Assembly (NCBI GenBank): GCA_003506435.1
Contig: DOAQ01000048.1
Span: 96,423-160,422, forward strand
DNA from: Prolixibacteraceae bacterium
Lineage (GTDB): Bacteria > Bacteroidota > Bacteroidia > Bacteroidales > Prolixibacteraceae
Direction: 5' to 3'
DNA length: 64,000 bases
Of the stretch, positions 17,772 through 27,947 are shown piece after piece (position 1 is the stretch's first letter; every line of letters begins with the position of its first letter). The notes under the pieces are model-generated. The model was not told the DNA's origin. It searched no databases and saw only the letters and a list, made by a program, of their open reading frames with translations. Position numbers and translations under genes: made by a program.

Positions 17772-19358
17772 TCAATATGATATCGCTGTTGTAAAGTCTG
17801 TTGTGATTTGGTTTTGTGTGTATACATTACCGAACCGGTCGGTAGCTTTTATTTCCAGGTTTGCATTCGGATTTACAAGTGTATGAAGGTACAAATGTTT
17901 GCATGACGGACTGTAATTATCCGGGTTTCTGTTCAGAACGCCTATGTGGTAACCCAATGCCCAGGCATCTTTCATTGATGTTGGCATGGGAGTAAGGTTC
18001 GCAACTTTAATTCCGTTTTCATACGCTTCAACTTTCCAGCTACTATCTGAATTCCATACGTTGGCAACAATGGTATTGTCGGCCTGGTTGAAGTTATAGT
18101 ATCCATATGCACCGCCAAATGAAACATTCCCTTTATGCAGTCGCATTTGAAAATCTTTGCTCAGGTTTGTTGGTTTATAGTACCAGTTTGTTATGGTGTT
18201 TCCGTTAATACTGTAAACCGCATAACCATTGGGGGCGCCGTCGCCGTTAATGGTTGATCTCCACCAGGAACCACAGGCTGCCGCATGAATGTGTTCGTAC
18301 GCTGCCACGGGCGATGTATGAGTGTAATTTTCAGTATAATGTGTGTGTCCGCACATCAGGTGCACCTCGGCAAATCCTTGTAATGTGCTGAGTATTTCGG
18401 TGCGGTATGAAATGCCGGATGTACTCCGGATCGGAATATGGTAATACACGATTACCATTTTTTCTTTCGGGACATAACTCAAATCCTGTTTTAACCATTC
18501 TACCTGACTGCTGGTGAAGCCGCCGGAATAATTCGATGCATCGGTGAAGATAATATTGTCGAGGCATACGAAATGCACATTGCCGCGATTAAATGAATAA
18601 TTGACAGGGCCGTAAACTTTGGAAAAAGCATCGGTGGTACGGGGCTGAGTAGTAACCGACGTGGCTACTTTGTCGTGGTTGCCGATGGTTGTAAAAACAC
18701 GTATGGCGCTTGATCCGATCAGCGCTTTCATCTGATCAAAAAAAGCAGGTTTATCGCCAGTCATATCTCCCATTGCCAATCCATAGCAAGGTTTGGTCTC
18801 CGACTGGGTTAATACTTTTATGTCCTCCATAGTTTCCGTTCTGAAACGGGTTACCTCTTCGGCGCTGGTAACCTGGGGGTCGCCGATACAAAGAAGGGTA
18901 AAACTGGTTTCAATAGCAGGAAGTTTTTTCAATGTAAAGTCGTGTCTTTTGGTTGTGCTGATTTCAGAATAAAACGATGCCATCTTTACCGATTCGCTGG
19001 TTGTATTAACAGCGTATTCAGCAGGTGTCGAGAAAAACACAAATTTTGCATTCGCATTTTTTTTCATCTGGTAAATACCTTTTGCATCGGTTGCGGTACA
19101 AGAGAACCCGTCGCTCACAACAATATTTTTGATCGGGGTACCATCGTTATCGCCGATAAACCCATACAAGTCCATTCCCGGGCCGGGCGTTATTACAACT
19201 TCTGAAGGGTCTGGTTCATCGGGAATTATGTTGTCTGATTTTTCACCACACTGTACAAATGTCAGCAACAGCAATATTGCCAGCAGATATTGCGCAGATC
19301 GTTGAATATCCGACAGAAATATATCCGCTATCTTTTTAAAAGTTCTTACCATCATCAT
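17772..19358 (-). CDS. lipoprotein-type calcineurin-like phosphoesterase with C-terminal domain
   Basis: The frame opens at TTG 19403, but the triple ATG at 19358-19352 is preferred, giving 528 residues. A hydrophobic stretch ending LTFVQC suggests a (weakly matching) lipobox. A short carboxypeptidase-regulatory-like N-domain (YGFIGDNDGTPIKNIVVSDG) is followed by a metallophosphoesterase core (CIGDPQV, GDMTGD, GNHD, YHIP, GHTH) and the calcineurin-like C-terminal domain. It follows the sulfatase gene directly, and the two are probably translationally linked. Function: hydrolysis of a phosphate ester at the cell surface or in the periplasm. Confidence 0.82.
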   Translation of the reverse strand: MMMVRTFKKIADIFLSDIQRSAQYLLAILLLLTFVQCGEKSDNIIPDEPDPSEVVITPGPGMDLYGFIGDNDGTPIKNIVVSDGFSCTATDAKGIYQMKKNANAKFVFFSTPAEYAVNTTSESVKMASFYSEISTTKRHDFTLKKLPAIETSFTLLCIGDPQVTSAEEVTRFRTETMEDIKVLTQSETKPCYGLAMGDMTGDKPAFFDQMKALIGSSAIRVFTTIGNHDKVATSVTTQPRTTDAFSKVYGPVNYSFNRGNVHFVCLDNIIFTDASNYSGGFTSSQVEWLKQDLSYVPKEKMVIVYYHIPIRSTSGISYRTEILSTLQGFAEVHLMCGHTHYTENYTHTSPVAAYEHIHAAACGSWWRSTINGDGAPNGYAVYSINGNTITNWYYKPTNLSKDFQMRLHKGNVSFGGAYGYYNFNQADNTIVANVWNSDSSWKVEAYENGIKVANLTPMPTSMKDAWALGYHIGVLNRNPDNYSPSCKHLYLHTLVNPNANLEIKATDRFGNVYTQNQITTDFTTAISY

Positions 19359-19403
19359 AAATCGTTTTCTGTTTGTTAAATATTTTACATGACTTTCTTT
19401 CAA

Positions 19404-20984
19404 TTAATCGCCCAGAGTTTTCATCCGGAACGTTTCGTTTTCAGGGGTTTGATGTTCCTGCTCAAAAAGTTTTTCCATTTGCTGAACAATTTCCGGGTAT
19501 CGGGAAGAAACATCGGTCAGTTCCTGAATATCTTCATCGAGATTATACAGTTGCACACGCAGACTGTCTTTCAATATATTTCTGCGCACTCCTTTCCATT
19601 TCTCCATTCGGATAGCCTGTTGACCGCCTGCTCCGGGAAATTCCCAGTACAGGAAATCGTGTGTCCGCTGTTTTTTTTCTCCGAGCAACGTGGGCAGGAA
19701 GCTAATTCCGTCGCTGTCATGAGGTGTTTCTATTTCGGCCACATCGCACAACGTGGGCAACACATCATAAAAAGCTGAAATAAGGTTAGTTTGCTGACCC
19801 GCTTTTATTCTTCCGGACCAATGGGCGATCATCGGGACGCGGATTCCGCCTTCAGTAAGTTCTCCTTTTCCCCATCCGGGGCCGCATTTAAACGGTTTGG
19901 CGCTGTCGAACCAGGGAGAATCTGAACCTCCTGCATTGGCCGGGCCATTGTCGCTGGCAAAAATGATCAGCGTATTTTCGTACAATCCCAACTCCTTTAG
20001 AATGGTTACTAATTCACCGACTTGCTCGTCGAGGTACGAAACCATCGCAGCATACGTGGCATGCGGGTACCGTGTCGGGAAATAATTTTTTTCTCCCGAA
20101 TACGGCTCTTCATCGCCGAATTTTTCACGATAATGATCAATCCAGTGTTTGGGCGCCTGCAAAGCGGCATGCGGGATCGGGGTTGCATAGTATAAAAAGA
20201 AAGGTTGTTCCTTGTTTTCCCGGATAAAAACAATCGCTTCTTTTTGCATCCGTTCCGGGGCGTATTCATTCGATGAAAAAGCGGAATAGCTGTTTTCATC
20301 TTTCGGATCAGCGCCTTTCGGCAATTTTGCTTTTTTATCTTTTGTGCCGGGAATGATTAACTCGTTGTTGAGCCAGACTTTTATCGTGTCTTTCCACAAA
20401 TAGCGGGGATAATAATTCCAAGCCTGCCGCTGACAGTTGTGCCCGAAGAAAAAATCGAACCCCAGCTTATTGGGAGCGCCTTCTGTTTCCGGTCCTCCCA
20501 GTCCCCATTTCCCGACCAGCGCAGTTTTGTATCCTTCTTTCTGAAGAATGGAAGCAATGGTTTGTGTTCCGGCTTTCAGCGGATATTGGCCCTCGAGTTC
20601 CGGGTTTTCCTGTGTCTTCACATAATCCCAGACTTCTCCTCTTTTTCCCCATTCATCGTTGGCACGAATTTGGGCATGGCCGGTATGCTTGCCAGTGAGC
20701 AGCACACAGCGGGAAGGGGCACACAACGGCGCCCCAGAATAATGTTGTGTGAAAATCATTCCGTTGGCAGCCAGGGCATCAATGTTCGGCGTTTCAATTT
20801 TTTGCTGCCCGTAACAACCTAGTTGTGCGTAGCCCAGGTCGTCGGCCAGGATGTACACGATGTTGGGTTTCCGGCCAGAGGTTCCAGCCTGATCACGGGA
20901 AGCATTTCCGCATGAAAACAATATCCCGGTTGCCGTAACCGACAATAACGGGAAAATGATTTTTTTATATTTCGTGCTGATCAT
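19404..20984 (-). CDS. S1-family sulfatase, lipoprotein
   Basis: The 526-residue protein has a lipoprotein signal (hydrophobic run, lipobox LFSC) and the type I sulfatase signature CAPSR (in APLCAPSRCVLLTGKHTG), in which the Cys is converted to formylglycine. N-terminal YILADDLGY and the later ASDNGP metal-site motifs complete the fold. It would remove sulfate esters in the periplasm. No maturase gene (anSME) lies in the window, so it must be encoded elsewhere. Because alkaline-phosphatase-superfamily members also cleave phosphate esters, phosphodiesterase activity cannot be excluded. Confidence 0.9.
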   Translation of the reverse strand: MISTKYKKIIFPLLSVTATGILFSCGNASRDQAGTSGRKPNIVYILADDLGYAQLGCYGQQKIETPNIDALAANGMIFTQHYSGAPLCAPSRCVLLTGKHTGHAQIRANDEWGKRGEVWDYVKTQENPELEGQYPLKAGTQTIASILQKEGYKTALVGKWGLGGPETEGAPNKLGFDFFFGHNCQRQAWNYYPRYLWKDTIKVWLNNELIIPGTKDKKAKLPKGADPKDENSYSAFSSNEYAPERMQKEAIVFIRENKEQPFFLYYATPIPHAALQAPKHWIDHYREKFGDEEPYSGEKNYFPTRYPHATYAAMVSYLDEQVGELVTILKELGLYENTLIIFASDNGPANAGGSDSPWFDSAKPFKCGPGWGKGELTEGGIRVPMIAHWSGRIKAGQQTNLISAFYDVLPTLCDVAEIETPHDSDGISFLPTLLGEKKQRTHDFLYWEFPGAGGQQAIRMEKWKGVRRNILKDSLRVQLYNLDEDIQELTDVSSRYPEIVQQMEKLFEQEHQTPENETFRMKTLGD

Positions 20985-21168
20985 TGCTGATAAATTAGCT
21001 GAGAATTGTCTGTTTCTTTTCTTTTACATTGCGGTTATCAATTCATACGCGAACAGCTTTCCTGAAAACTCCCGTTTGTTTTTCCGAACACGACAGGCAT
21101 CGCCTTATGAAAAATTATACAGTTGGTAAAACAATCAAATAATGTTCTTCTGATTAGTACAGAAATGA

Positions 21169-21202
21169 GCGAAATGCAGGAAGCTAATTTCCTGCATTTC
21201 GC
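21169..21202 (-). promoter_or_regulatory. strong hairpin between SusD and the sulfatase gene
   Basis: GCGAAATGCAGGAA (21169-21182) pairs perfectly with TTCCTGCATTTCGC (21189-21202) around a six-base loop. It lies 36 bases past the susD stop and is not followed by a T-run on the minus strand. It therefore looks like an RNA-stabilising or partial-termination hairpin that would raise susCD message above the downstream genes. The rest of the 254-base gap holds no promoter match. Confidence 0.65.
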
Positions 21203-21238
21203 ATATTAATAAATTACTCAAAACATGTTTATCGAGAA

Positions 21239-23014
21239 CTATTCCCATCCGTCGTTCTGAGGTAACAGGTTTGGGTTTAAGGTAATCGCAGTTTGAGGGA
21301 TTGGCCTTAAATATTTTTTGTTTTCCCATTTACGGGCAACTCCCCAAGCCCAGATCAAATGTCCTTTATCTCCTTCTGATAATTTAATGTTTGCACCGAG
21401 GATCACATATTTTACTCCATCAGTTGTCGTCGATGGTTTTTTGTCGACAATACAAACATCCGGTTTCCCGTCGCCGTTCAAATCATAATTGACATTTTTT
21501 GCAGGGATGTAGATTCCTTTCCAAAGCATTTTTCCTGAATCCAATAAGTCTCCGCATTTCCAGCGCATTAAATCATTGTAACGGAATCCCTCGAAACAAA
21601 GTTCGATGCCCCGTTCCCTTCTGATCTCCAATAAATATTTATTGGAAATATTTGGAAAAAAAGTGGTTTGCAGATACGTATCGGCAGCAGCAGGTTCACT
21701 TCCTGAAACCCCGGCTCTGGTCCGTAATGGTTTAATAGTCAGTTCCCATTCGGCAGGTCCGAATGTTCCTAATTCAGCTTTGGCTTCAGCATAATTCAGC
21801 AACACTTCGGCATACCTGATAATTGGAATGCTGTTGGTACATTGGCCCTGTCCGTCGTGCCATGAATCGTCGAGACTCCATTTTTTGATGTGATAGCCTG
21901 TAAGCGTTACTGCGAAATCAGGGGGAGCAATGGTCCCGTTTTCCCTGTAATAACCTTCGGTACGGATGGTTTGGCTCAACCGGTAATCCCGGTTTTTCAT
22001 TTCGGTATAGAATTCAATTTTATCGAAATCAGCCTTATCGGTAAACCGGCTGCCGTCGCGCATCATGTAGGTATTTACAAATTGTTTTAATAACGACCAG
22101 CGACTACCGTTTGTCGGAGAATTGAAGTTCCAGGTCAGGTCGTGCCATACTCTCGATTCGGTATTCATTGACCTTGCGAGCATCACCTCTCCGGCTATTT
22201 TAGGCATTCCGGCCAGATCTTCCGCAGTAAACAATGCACGGTAATCGCTTTCAGGTTTGCCCGTATTGTACAACCTGTACTGGTTTGCATCCATCACTTC
22301 CTTTGCAGCAGCAGCAGCAGCTTGCAACCATGTAGTTGCATCGGAAAGACCCAGTTCTGTATGGTATTTACGATAAGTCCCTTCGTACAGGCAAATACGT
22401 GATTTCAAGGCCAGAGCAGTGAACCGGTTCACCAAACTACTGTATGTATCTTTGGTTTCGCGGATGTATGTAGCAGCAAAATTAATGTCTTCGAGTACTT
22501 TGCCCATTACAAATTCACGACTGTCGCGTGCTTTGTTCAAATCAGGGGCATCCGGGTTCAGCGCTGTATCGTACCATGGAACGGCACCAAAAGTTTGTAC
22601 TTTGTCCAGGTAAAAGAAGGCTCTCCAAAAACGGGCAATCCCTATGTAATGGTTGAGAACTTCTTCGGAAACAGGAGTTTTGGGGGCATGTTCCAGAAAA
22701 TAGTTGATATTGCGTAATGCACTCCAGTTGCCAACTGCCCATCCGGTCTGATCTACAGAGCTCCAGTTCCCGGATAGAAAAGTACTTGGACTGTTGATTG
22801 CCGCGTAATCCGAAGTACCGTCTTCTTTTGCAATATCATCAGCCGTGGGCAGGTCGTTCACGTAAAATGAATGCGAATATATTTTCAGGTCGTTTTCCGA
22901 AGTGAAAAATTCAGACGCATTTAATTCATGTATTGGTTCTTTTTCCAGCATGTCTTCACAGGCGGAGAAAGTAATACCCGAAATAAGTAATGAATATATT
23001 AATAGTTTTTTCAT
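21239..23014 (-). CDS. susD: SusD/RagB-family surface glycan/nutrient-binding lipoprotein
   Basis: The 591-residue lipoprotein has lipobox FSAC followed by EDMLEKEP, as in many SusD proteins, and the helical repeat body with the closing EIRRERGIELCFEGFRYNDLMRWK block of the family (only its core, RRERGIELCFEG, is given here as motif). It sits on the cell surface as a lid on the SusC pore and captures ligand. It starts 11 bases after susC. The ligand is unknown, but no glycoside hydrolase accompanies it, whereas phosphoesterases and a sulfatase do. Confidence 0.95.
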   Translation of the reverse strand: MKKLLIYSLLISGITFSACEDMLEKEPIHELNASEFFTSENDLKIYSHSFYVNDLPTADDIAKEDGTSDYAAINSPSTFLSGNWSSVDQTGWAVGNWSALRNINYFLEHAPKTPVSEEVLNHYIGIARFWRAFFYLDKVQTFGAVPWYDTALNPDAPDLNKARDSREFVMGKVLEDINFAATYIRETKDTYSSLVNRFTALALKSRICLYEGTYRKYHTELGLSDATTWLQAAAAAAKEVMDANQYRLYNTGKPESDYRALFTAEDLAGMPKIAGEVMLARSMNTESRVWHDLTWNFNSPTNGSRWSLLKQFVNTYMMRDGSRFTDKADFDKIEFYTEMKNRDYRLSQTIRTEGYYRENGTIAPPDFAVTLTGYHIKKWSLDDSWHDGQGQCTNSIPIIRYAEVLLNYAEAKAELGTFGPAEWELTIKPLRTRAGVSGSEPAAADTYLQTTFFPNISNKYLLEIRRERGIELCFEGFRYNDLMRWKCGDLLDSGKMLWKGIYIPAKNVNYDLNGDGKPDVCIVDKKPSTTTDGVKYVILGANIKLSEGDKGHLIWAWGVARKWENKKYLRPIPQTAITLNPNLLPQNDGWE

Positions 23015-23025
23015 AACTCCTTATT

Positions 23026-26000
23026 TTAGAATGTAATATTAACACCAAGAGTGATACTCTTCAACATCGGATAGCTGTATCCGTTTTCTTCGTTCGTATT
23101 GGTTGCAACGTCGCTATCGCCTGATTCAATTACTTCAGGGTCGAAGTTGGTAGTATGCTTGGTTAAACCAGTCAGGGTCCAGATATTTTCTCCTGAAACA
23201 TAAAACTTCACAGCCGATATTCTCATTTTCGACACCAGATTTTCTGGTAGCGAGTAATCCAACGTGATCGATTTTAAACGGACATAAGCAGCATTTTGCA
23301 GGTATCTGGTATTATTTACCCCCATTGGCTTGCTTCTGGAATTGGCTAAATAAGTCCTCTGACGTGGCCAATATGCATTGGGATCTTCGTTCACTCCTTC
23401 AATCCATGTATTCCCGACCTGGTCGGTTGGATAATATCCGTAATGACGGTTGTACTGGCCCCAGAAATAACCTGATTCAATATCGGGGTACCAATCCCTT
23501 TTCCCAACTCCCTGGAAGAATGCGCTCAACCCGAAGCCTTTGTAGTTTGCGCCCAGATTAAGCCCGAAATGATACCGTTGTTCTGAATTGCCGATGATAC
23601 TTAAATCACCATGGTCATCCAACGTATTTTTTCCCTGATAGATTACTTCGTCATCATTCATATCCCTGAATTTCAAGTCTCCGGGAAGTAATATTTTTCC
23701 TTTGGAAACTGCGATTTTCGACTGATCGGCATGAGATGCAATTTCTTCGGTGCTGGAAAACAGTCCGTCGATAGTGTACCCCCAGATGTCGCCAATCTTT
23801 TGATCTTCATAATACGAACTAAGTAGTTGGTTTTCGTTACCCAGATATTTTGTAATCCAGCTTTGGCTGTCCCAAAGCATGAACTTTACGTTGTAAGCGA
23901 AATCGTCGCCTGCAAGATTGAAACGGTCTTTCCATCCGATGGTCAACTCCCAACCCAGTGTTTTCAGGTCGGCATAGTTTCCTTTCGGTGCGCTTGAACC
24001 CAGTACCTGCGGAAGGTCGGGACCTGCAACATACATGTCCGTAGTATTTCTCCTGTAGCAGTCAACACCAAGACTTAATTTTCCTTTCAACATATCTGCA
24101 TCTAAACCGACGTTATAGGTTGTGGCTTTTTCCCATGTTAAGTTGTCGGGAATAAGGGTTGGCAGAGCAGTGTAGGTTTGGAAACCGCCGTCCAGCAATA
24201 TCGAAGTTTTTGCAACATTCATGGATTCCAGATACGAATACGGGTCCACGTTACCGTTTCCTAATGTACCGGCCGAAACCCTGATTTTCAGGTTGTCCAA
24301 CCAGCTTTTCGTTCCTTCCATGAATCCTTCATCGGAAATACGCCAGCCGAGGGATGCAGAGGGGAAGATACCCCATTGTTCGTTGGCCGGAAATTTAGAA
24401 GAACCATCGTAACGGGTGCTGAATTCAGTCAGGTATTTTCCTTTGTAGGAATAATTCGCCCTGAAGAAAAGTCCGATAAATGCCCAGTCGATACTTCTTT
24501 CTTCCATCACGTAGTTGATCCCGTCCATTAAAATGAAGTTAGGTTTGTCTGGATATAAATAACCATCTCTCCGCATATAGAGGTTTCTCCGGTTTGAAGA
24601 TTCAACATTTCCTCCGAGCAGAATATTCAGGGAATGATCTTCCCCGATTTTCGGGGTATAGTTACCGGTGAGGTTGCTTGCGAAATAATTGGTTTCCTGG
24701 TTCCACATCCTTCTTAGCGATTGTCCTTTTTCAGCAAACAGGGCCGGACCTTCACTGTAGGGTGCATAGCGGTTAACGCGGGTGCGTTGGTAATCTTTGT
24801 AGCTATACGTGAAATCTCCTTTGAAAGTCAAAACATCTTTTACCGGCATATAATTTACACCAACGGTATTTCGTACGTTCAGTGTATTGTCATCCTGGAA
24901 AGAAGTTTTGTTGTGGAAGTCGCCGATCCCATTGTAAATTGACGAATAGGTATATGTTCCGTCCGGGTTGAACATCATGGCGACCGGGAATCCCTGGTGT
25001 TCCAGGTTTCGTTGTATCAGTTCATCGGCATACGACATTAAAGGATAATGATAGTCGGTGTTGTCGATTGAAAAGTTATTATCAATAGTCAGCTTCGGAC
25101 TTACTTTGATTTGCCCTTTTGCCCTCAGGTTATACCGGTCGAGATCATCGGAATTGTATCGGTAAATTCCATCCTGTGAAAAATATCTTCCTGAAATGTA
25201 ATAATTTGCCGTTTCGTTGCCCCCGTTGATGCTCAGCTTATGGTCAGTACCTTGCGTCCAATCCTTGTAAAGTAATTGGTTCCAGTCGGTATTGCCAAAG
25301 TATTCATACCTTCCGTCGTTGGTTACCCTTACTTTGGGTAATTCAGGATTATCGTTCCGTCTTTTTAGTTCGTCGTACCAAGATCTGGAAAACGGGAATA
25401 TGTTATTGATAGTCGTTGGATCGGATGCTGAATAGTCATTATATCCGTAATACGCATTCAAGAATGAAGTGGTCCAATCATATCCGTTGGTGACAAACGA
25501 AGGTTTTACTGTCCTTGTAAAGAAGGATGCGCTTCCATCGTAGTTCACTTTTATCGAGCCTTTGTTTGCTTTTTTTGTTGTAATCAGTACAACGCCGAAT
25601 GTACCGCGGGCCCCGTAAACGGCTGCCGACGAAGCATCTTTTAATACCGAAACACTTTCAACGTCCTGCGGGTTCAAGGTGCTTGGATCGCCTTCCACTC
25701 CGTCAATCAATATTAAGGCGTTACCACCTGCGCCAATCGACGTTTTACCACGGATGTTGTAACTTGTTTCACGGCTAGGTTTGCCGTCGCGCATGGTAAT
25801 GTTCAGGTTGGGGATTTGCCCCTGTAAACTACGGGTAATACTTGCATTTGGACGGCTTTCAATGGTCTCAGATGTAATCTGGTCAACAGCGCCGATCAAA
25901 TCTCTTTTCTTGGCAGTACCATAACCAATAACTACAACTTCATCAATTTTAGAAAGCGAACTTTCAAGTTTTACATCCAATACGGACCTGCTGTTGACTG

Positions 26001-26316
26001 CAATTGTAACCGCAACATATCCGATATAGGAAAAAGACAATTTTGCATTTCCATCAGGAACCTGAATAGTGTACCGTCCTTCGAAATCGGTTATTGTTCC
26101 GGTGGTCGTTCCCATGATCTGTACTGCTGCACCGATCAACGGAGCTCCATCTGTATCGCTTACAACACCCGATACAGTAAGGGATTGCTGTGAAGCCACA
26201 GATTCTGCAGGAGAATGTCCTTTTTCCTTTGCATTAAGCCCGATGCTCCAGGTGAAAAGCAGGATAAAGGTCAAACTATATATCGGAATATTTTTTAATA
26301 ATCTACTCTGTTTCAT
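23026..26316 (-). CDS. susC: SusC/RagA-family TonB-dependent outer-membrane transporter
   Basis: The 1096-residue protein has a signal peptide, a carboxypeptidase-regulatory-like domain (about 45-125; VSGVVSDTDGAPLIGAAV), a plug with the SusC signature VSVLKDASSAAVYGARG, and a long beta-barrel ending in the aromatic strand LGVNITF. It imports a large ligand across the outer membrane with TonB energy. Length and domain order are normal. It is paired with the SusD gene and follows the lipoprotein gene by 29 bases. Confidence 0.96.
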   Translation of the reverse strand: MKQSRLLKNIPIYSLTFILLFTWSIGLNAKEKGHSPAESVASQQSLTVSGVVSDTDGAPLIGAAVQIMGTTTGTITDFEGRYTIQVPDGNAKLSFSYIGYVAVTIAVNSRSVLDVKLESSLSKIDEVVVIGYGTAKKRDLIGAVDQITSETIESRPNASITRSLQGQIPNLNITMRDGKPSRETSYNIRGKTSIGAGGNALILIDGVEGDPSTLNPQDVESVSVLKDASSAAVYGARGTFGVVLITTKKANKGSIKVNYDGSASFFTRTVKPSFVTNGYDWTTSFLNAYYGYNDYSASDPTTINNIFPFSRSWYDELKRRNDNPELPKVRVTNDGRYEYFGNTDWNQLLYKDWTQGTDHKLSINGGNETANYYISGRYFSQDGIYRYNSDDLDRYNLRAKGQIKVSPKLTIDNNFSIDNTDYHYPLMSYADELIQRNLEHQGFPVAMMFNPDGTYTYSSIYNGIGDFHNKTSFQDDNTLNVRNTVGVNYMPVKDVLTFKGDFTYSYKDYQRTRVNRYAPYSEGPALFAEKGQSLRRMWNQETNYFASNLTGNYTPKIGEDHSLNILLGGNVESSNRRNLYMRRDGYLYPDKPNFILMDGINYVMEERSIDWAFIGLFFRANYSYKGKYLTEFSTRYDGSSKFPANEQWGIFPSASLGWRISDEGFMEGTKSWLDNLKIRVSAGTLGNGNVDPYSYLESMNVAKTSILLDGGFQTYTALPTLIPDNLTWEKATTYNVGLDADMLKGKLSLGVDCYRRNTTDMYVAGPDLPQVLGSSAPKGNYADLKTLGWELTIGWKDRFNLAGDDFAYNVKFMLWDSQSWITKYLGNENQLLSSYYEDQKIGDIWGYTIDGLFSSTEEIASHADQSKIAVSKGKILLPGDLKFRDMNDDEVIYQGKNTLDDHGDLSIIGNSEQRYHFGLNLGANYKGFGLSAFFQGVGKRDWYPDIESGYFWGQYNRHYGYYPTDQVGNTWIEGVNEDPNAYWPRQRTYLANSRSKPMGVNNTRYLQNAAYVRLKSITLDYSLPENLVSKMRISAVKFYVSGENIWTLTGLTKHTTNFDPEVIESGDSDVATNTNEENGYSYPMLKSITLGVNITF

Positions 26317-26345
26317 AATAGTAAGTAATAGGATTAATATTGTAT

Positions 26346-27827
26346 TTACTTATCGACAAAGACCGTACAGTCTGTTGAGTTTTCAATATCGGCAACAGAT
26401 GCTCCCGGAGTATCCAACATATTAAATACGAATACTGTACCGGTTCTGGGAAGAAGCCATTCCGTAGGAGTAACCTGTCCACCCAGTTTGATAAAGGTGC
26501 CTTTATCTTGCGCCCCTACAGGGAACAGATACGTATTGGTGCCTTGTCCGAAGTTCGGCTGAGGCTCGTCGTTGTTGCCTGTTCTGCTGTATACATCGTT
26601 ATCCGGAATCGGATAGGGTGTTTCGGCAAGTGTAACCCCGTAGAAAATAGCATCCATAGGAACTGAATTTTCAGTAACATTAACCCCCTTGAATACGGCG
26701 ATACCATCGGGGAAGGTTTTCTTGACAGAAGACTGTGAAGTTCCTGATCCGTTGGCCATCAAACCACTTCCTGCTTTTGCTGCGCCATTACCGTTTCCGC
26801 CGGGCACTGCACAATAATCAACACCCCAGAATACCGTTGGGGCCAACTGCGGGCTGAGAATTAATTTATAGTAACTGCATATTACCCGGGCGTTTCCTCC
26901 TACATAGAAATATTGTCCTTTTTTCACGGAGCCTGTTTCTAAGTTTATCTGATATACGCTTTTGCTGGTCGCATTGTAAACGCCATCGGCCCAGCCGTAT
27001 ACGCTTGGTGTAGATGTGTTTGTAAATACTATGCTGTATTTGTTTTCAGCAAAATTAATATCCTTTAGTGCCATGAGTTGTACGTATTCATATTGTCCGG
27101 GATGAGTAAGGCCATCGCCGGAAATAGCGCCAGTCAGAGGACTGTCTGATCCTCTCGGGTCATGTACAAAACCGGTAATAACAATTTCTGCATTGTGGTA
27201 GATTTTCCGGATAACGAAGTTCGCAGAGTTGCTCTGTCCTGCCCCAACTATTGAAACAGACTGCGTGAAAACAGCTAAATTGTTATCGTCGTAAACGTAT
27301 ACATTGTACGTTCCTGTAACCGTCTTGGCAAATGTGACCTTTCCCTGTACATCCGACAGTCCTTCTTTTATTAAAACAGGATTGGCATCCGAAGTCAATA
27401 ATTCTACTTTTCTGCCAACAATCGGCTTTTGCTTGTTGTCGATCAAGGTCACAGTAAAATTGTAATTTTCAACATATACATCAAGCGCCCATTCGACGAC
27501 GTTAAGTGTATTGTCCTTTTCAACAGTTATTTCTGTTGCTCCCAGTTCTTCACTTGCTTTAAAAGCTTTCAATGTGTATTTTCTCGGTTCAAGACTTTTA
27601 AAATTTCCTTTACCAAGAACTGAAGTATAAACAGAATCGACTACAAAATTTGGCTTCTGGTCTGTATAATAAACTTTCACCCAAACGCTTGACAGAGGAA
27701 TTCCTTCGTTATTGGTCAAGCTTAAACTACAGTCATTGATCTCCGGAATTGCCGGATCGTCAAAACTATCACAGGCTGTAAACAGGATAGTAACAATTAA
27801 AAAAATAAAAATAAATGTCTGTTTCAT
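26346..27827 (-). CDS. surface lipoprotein with Ig-like repeats, unknown function
   Basis: The 493-residue protein has a lipoprotein signal (lipobox FTAC, then DSFDD, an acidic start often seen in surface-exported Bacteroidota lipoproteins). At least two Ig/CarboxypepD-regulatory-like modules follow (about residues 30-110 and 115-205; KPIVGRKVELLTSD... and TGTYNVYVYDD). The C-terminal half is Gly/Asn rich and of no family I know. It stands immediately upstream of susC, where a surface binding protein or SusE-like accessory would be expected. I infer ligand binding; no catalytic motif is visible. Confidence 0.7.
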   Translation of the reverse strand: MKQTFIFIFLIVTILFTACDSFDDPAIPEINDCSLSLTNNEGIPLSSVWVKVYYTDQKPNFVVDSVYTSVLGKGNFKSLEPRKYTLKAFKASEELGATEITVEKDNTLNVVEWALDVYVENYNFTVTLIDNKQKPIVGRKVELLTSDANPVLIKEGLSDVQGKVTFAKTVTGTYNVYVYDDNNLAVFTQSVSIVGAGQSNSANFVIRKIYHNAEIVITGFVHDPRGSDSPLTGAISGDGLTHPGQYEYVQLMALKDINFAENKYSIVFTNTSTPSVYGWADGVYNATSKSVYQINLETGSVKKGQYFYVGGNARVICSYYKLILSPQLAPTVFWGVDYCAVPGGNGNGAAKAGSGLMANGSGTSQSSVKKTFPDGIAVFKGVNVTENSVPMDAIFYGVTLAETPYPIPDNDVYSRTGNNDEPQPNFGQGTNTYLFPVGAQDKGTFIKLGGQVTPTEWLLPRTGTVFVFNMLDTPGASVADIENSTDCTVFVDK

Positions 27828-27947
27828 AAAACTTGCTTTTTGTGGTTATAAAACATTTTTCTTTTTCGTGTTCTTCCTTGCGCGACTGGCAAGCTTAAAA
27901 GAGAGAGTTACATGTTCATTCTTTTTCATTGAGATTAATTTTCAGGT

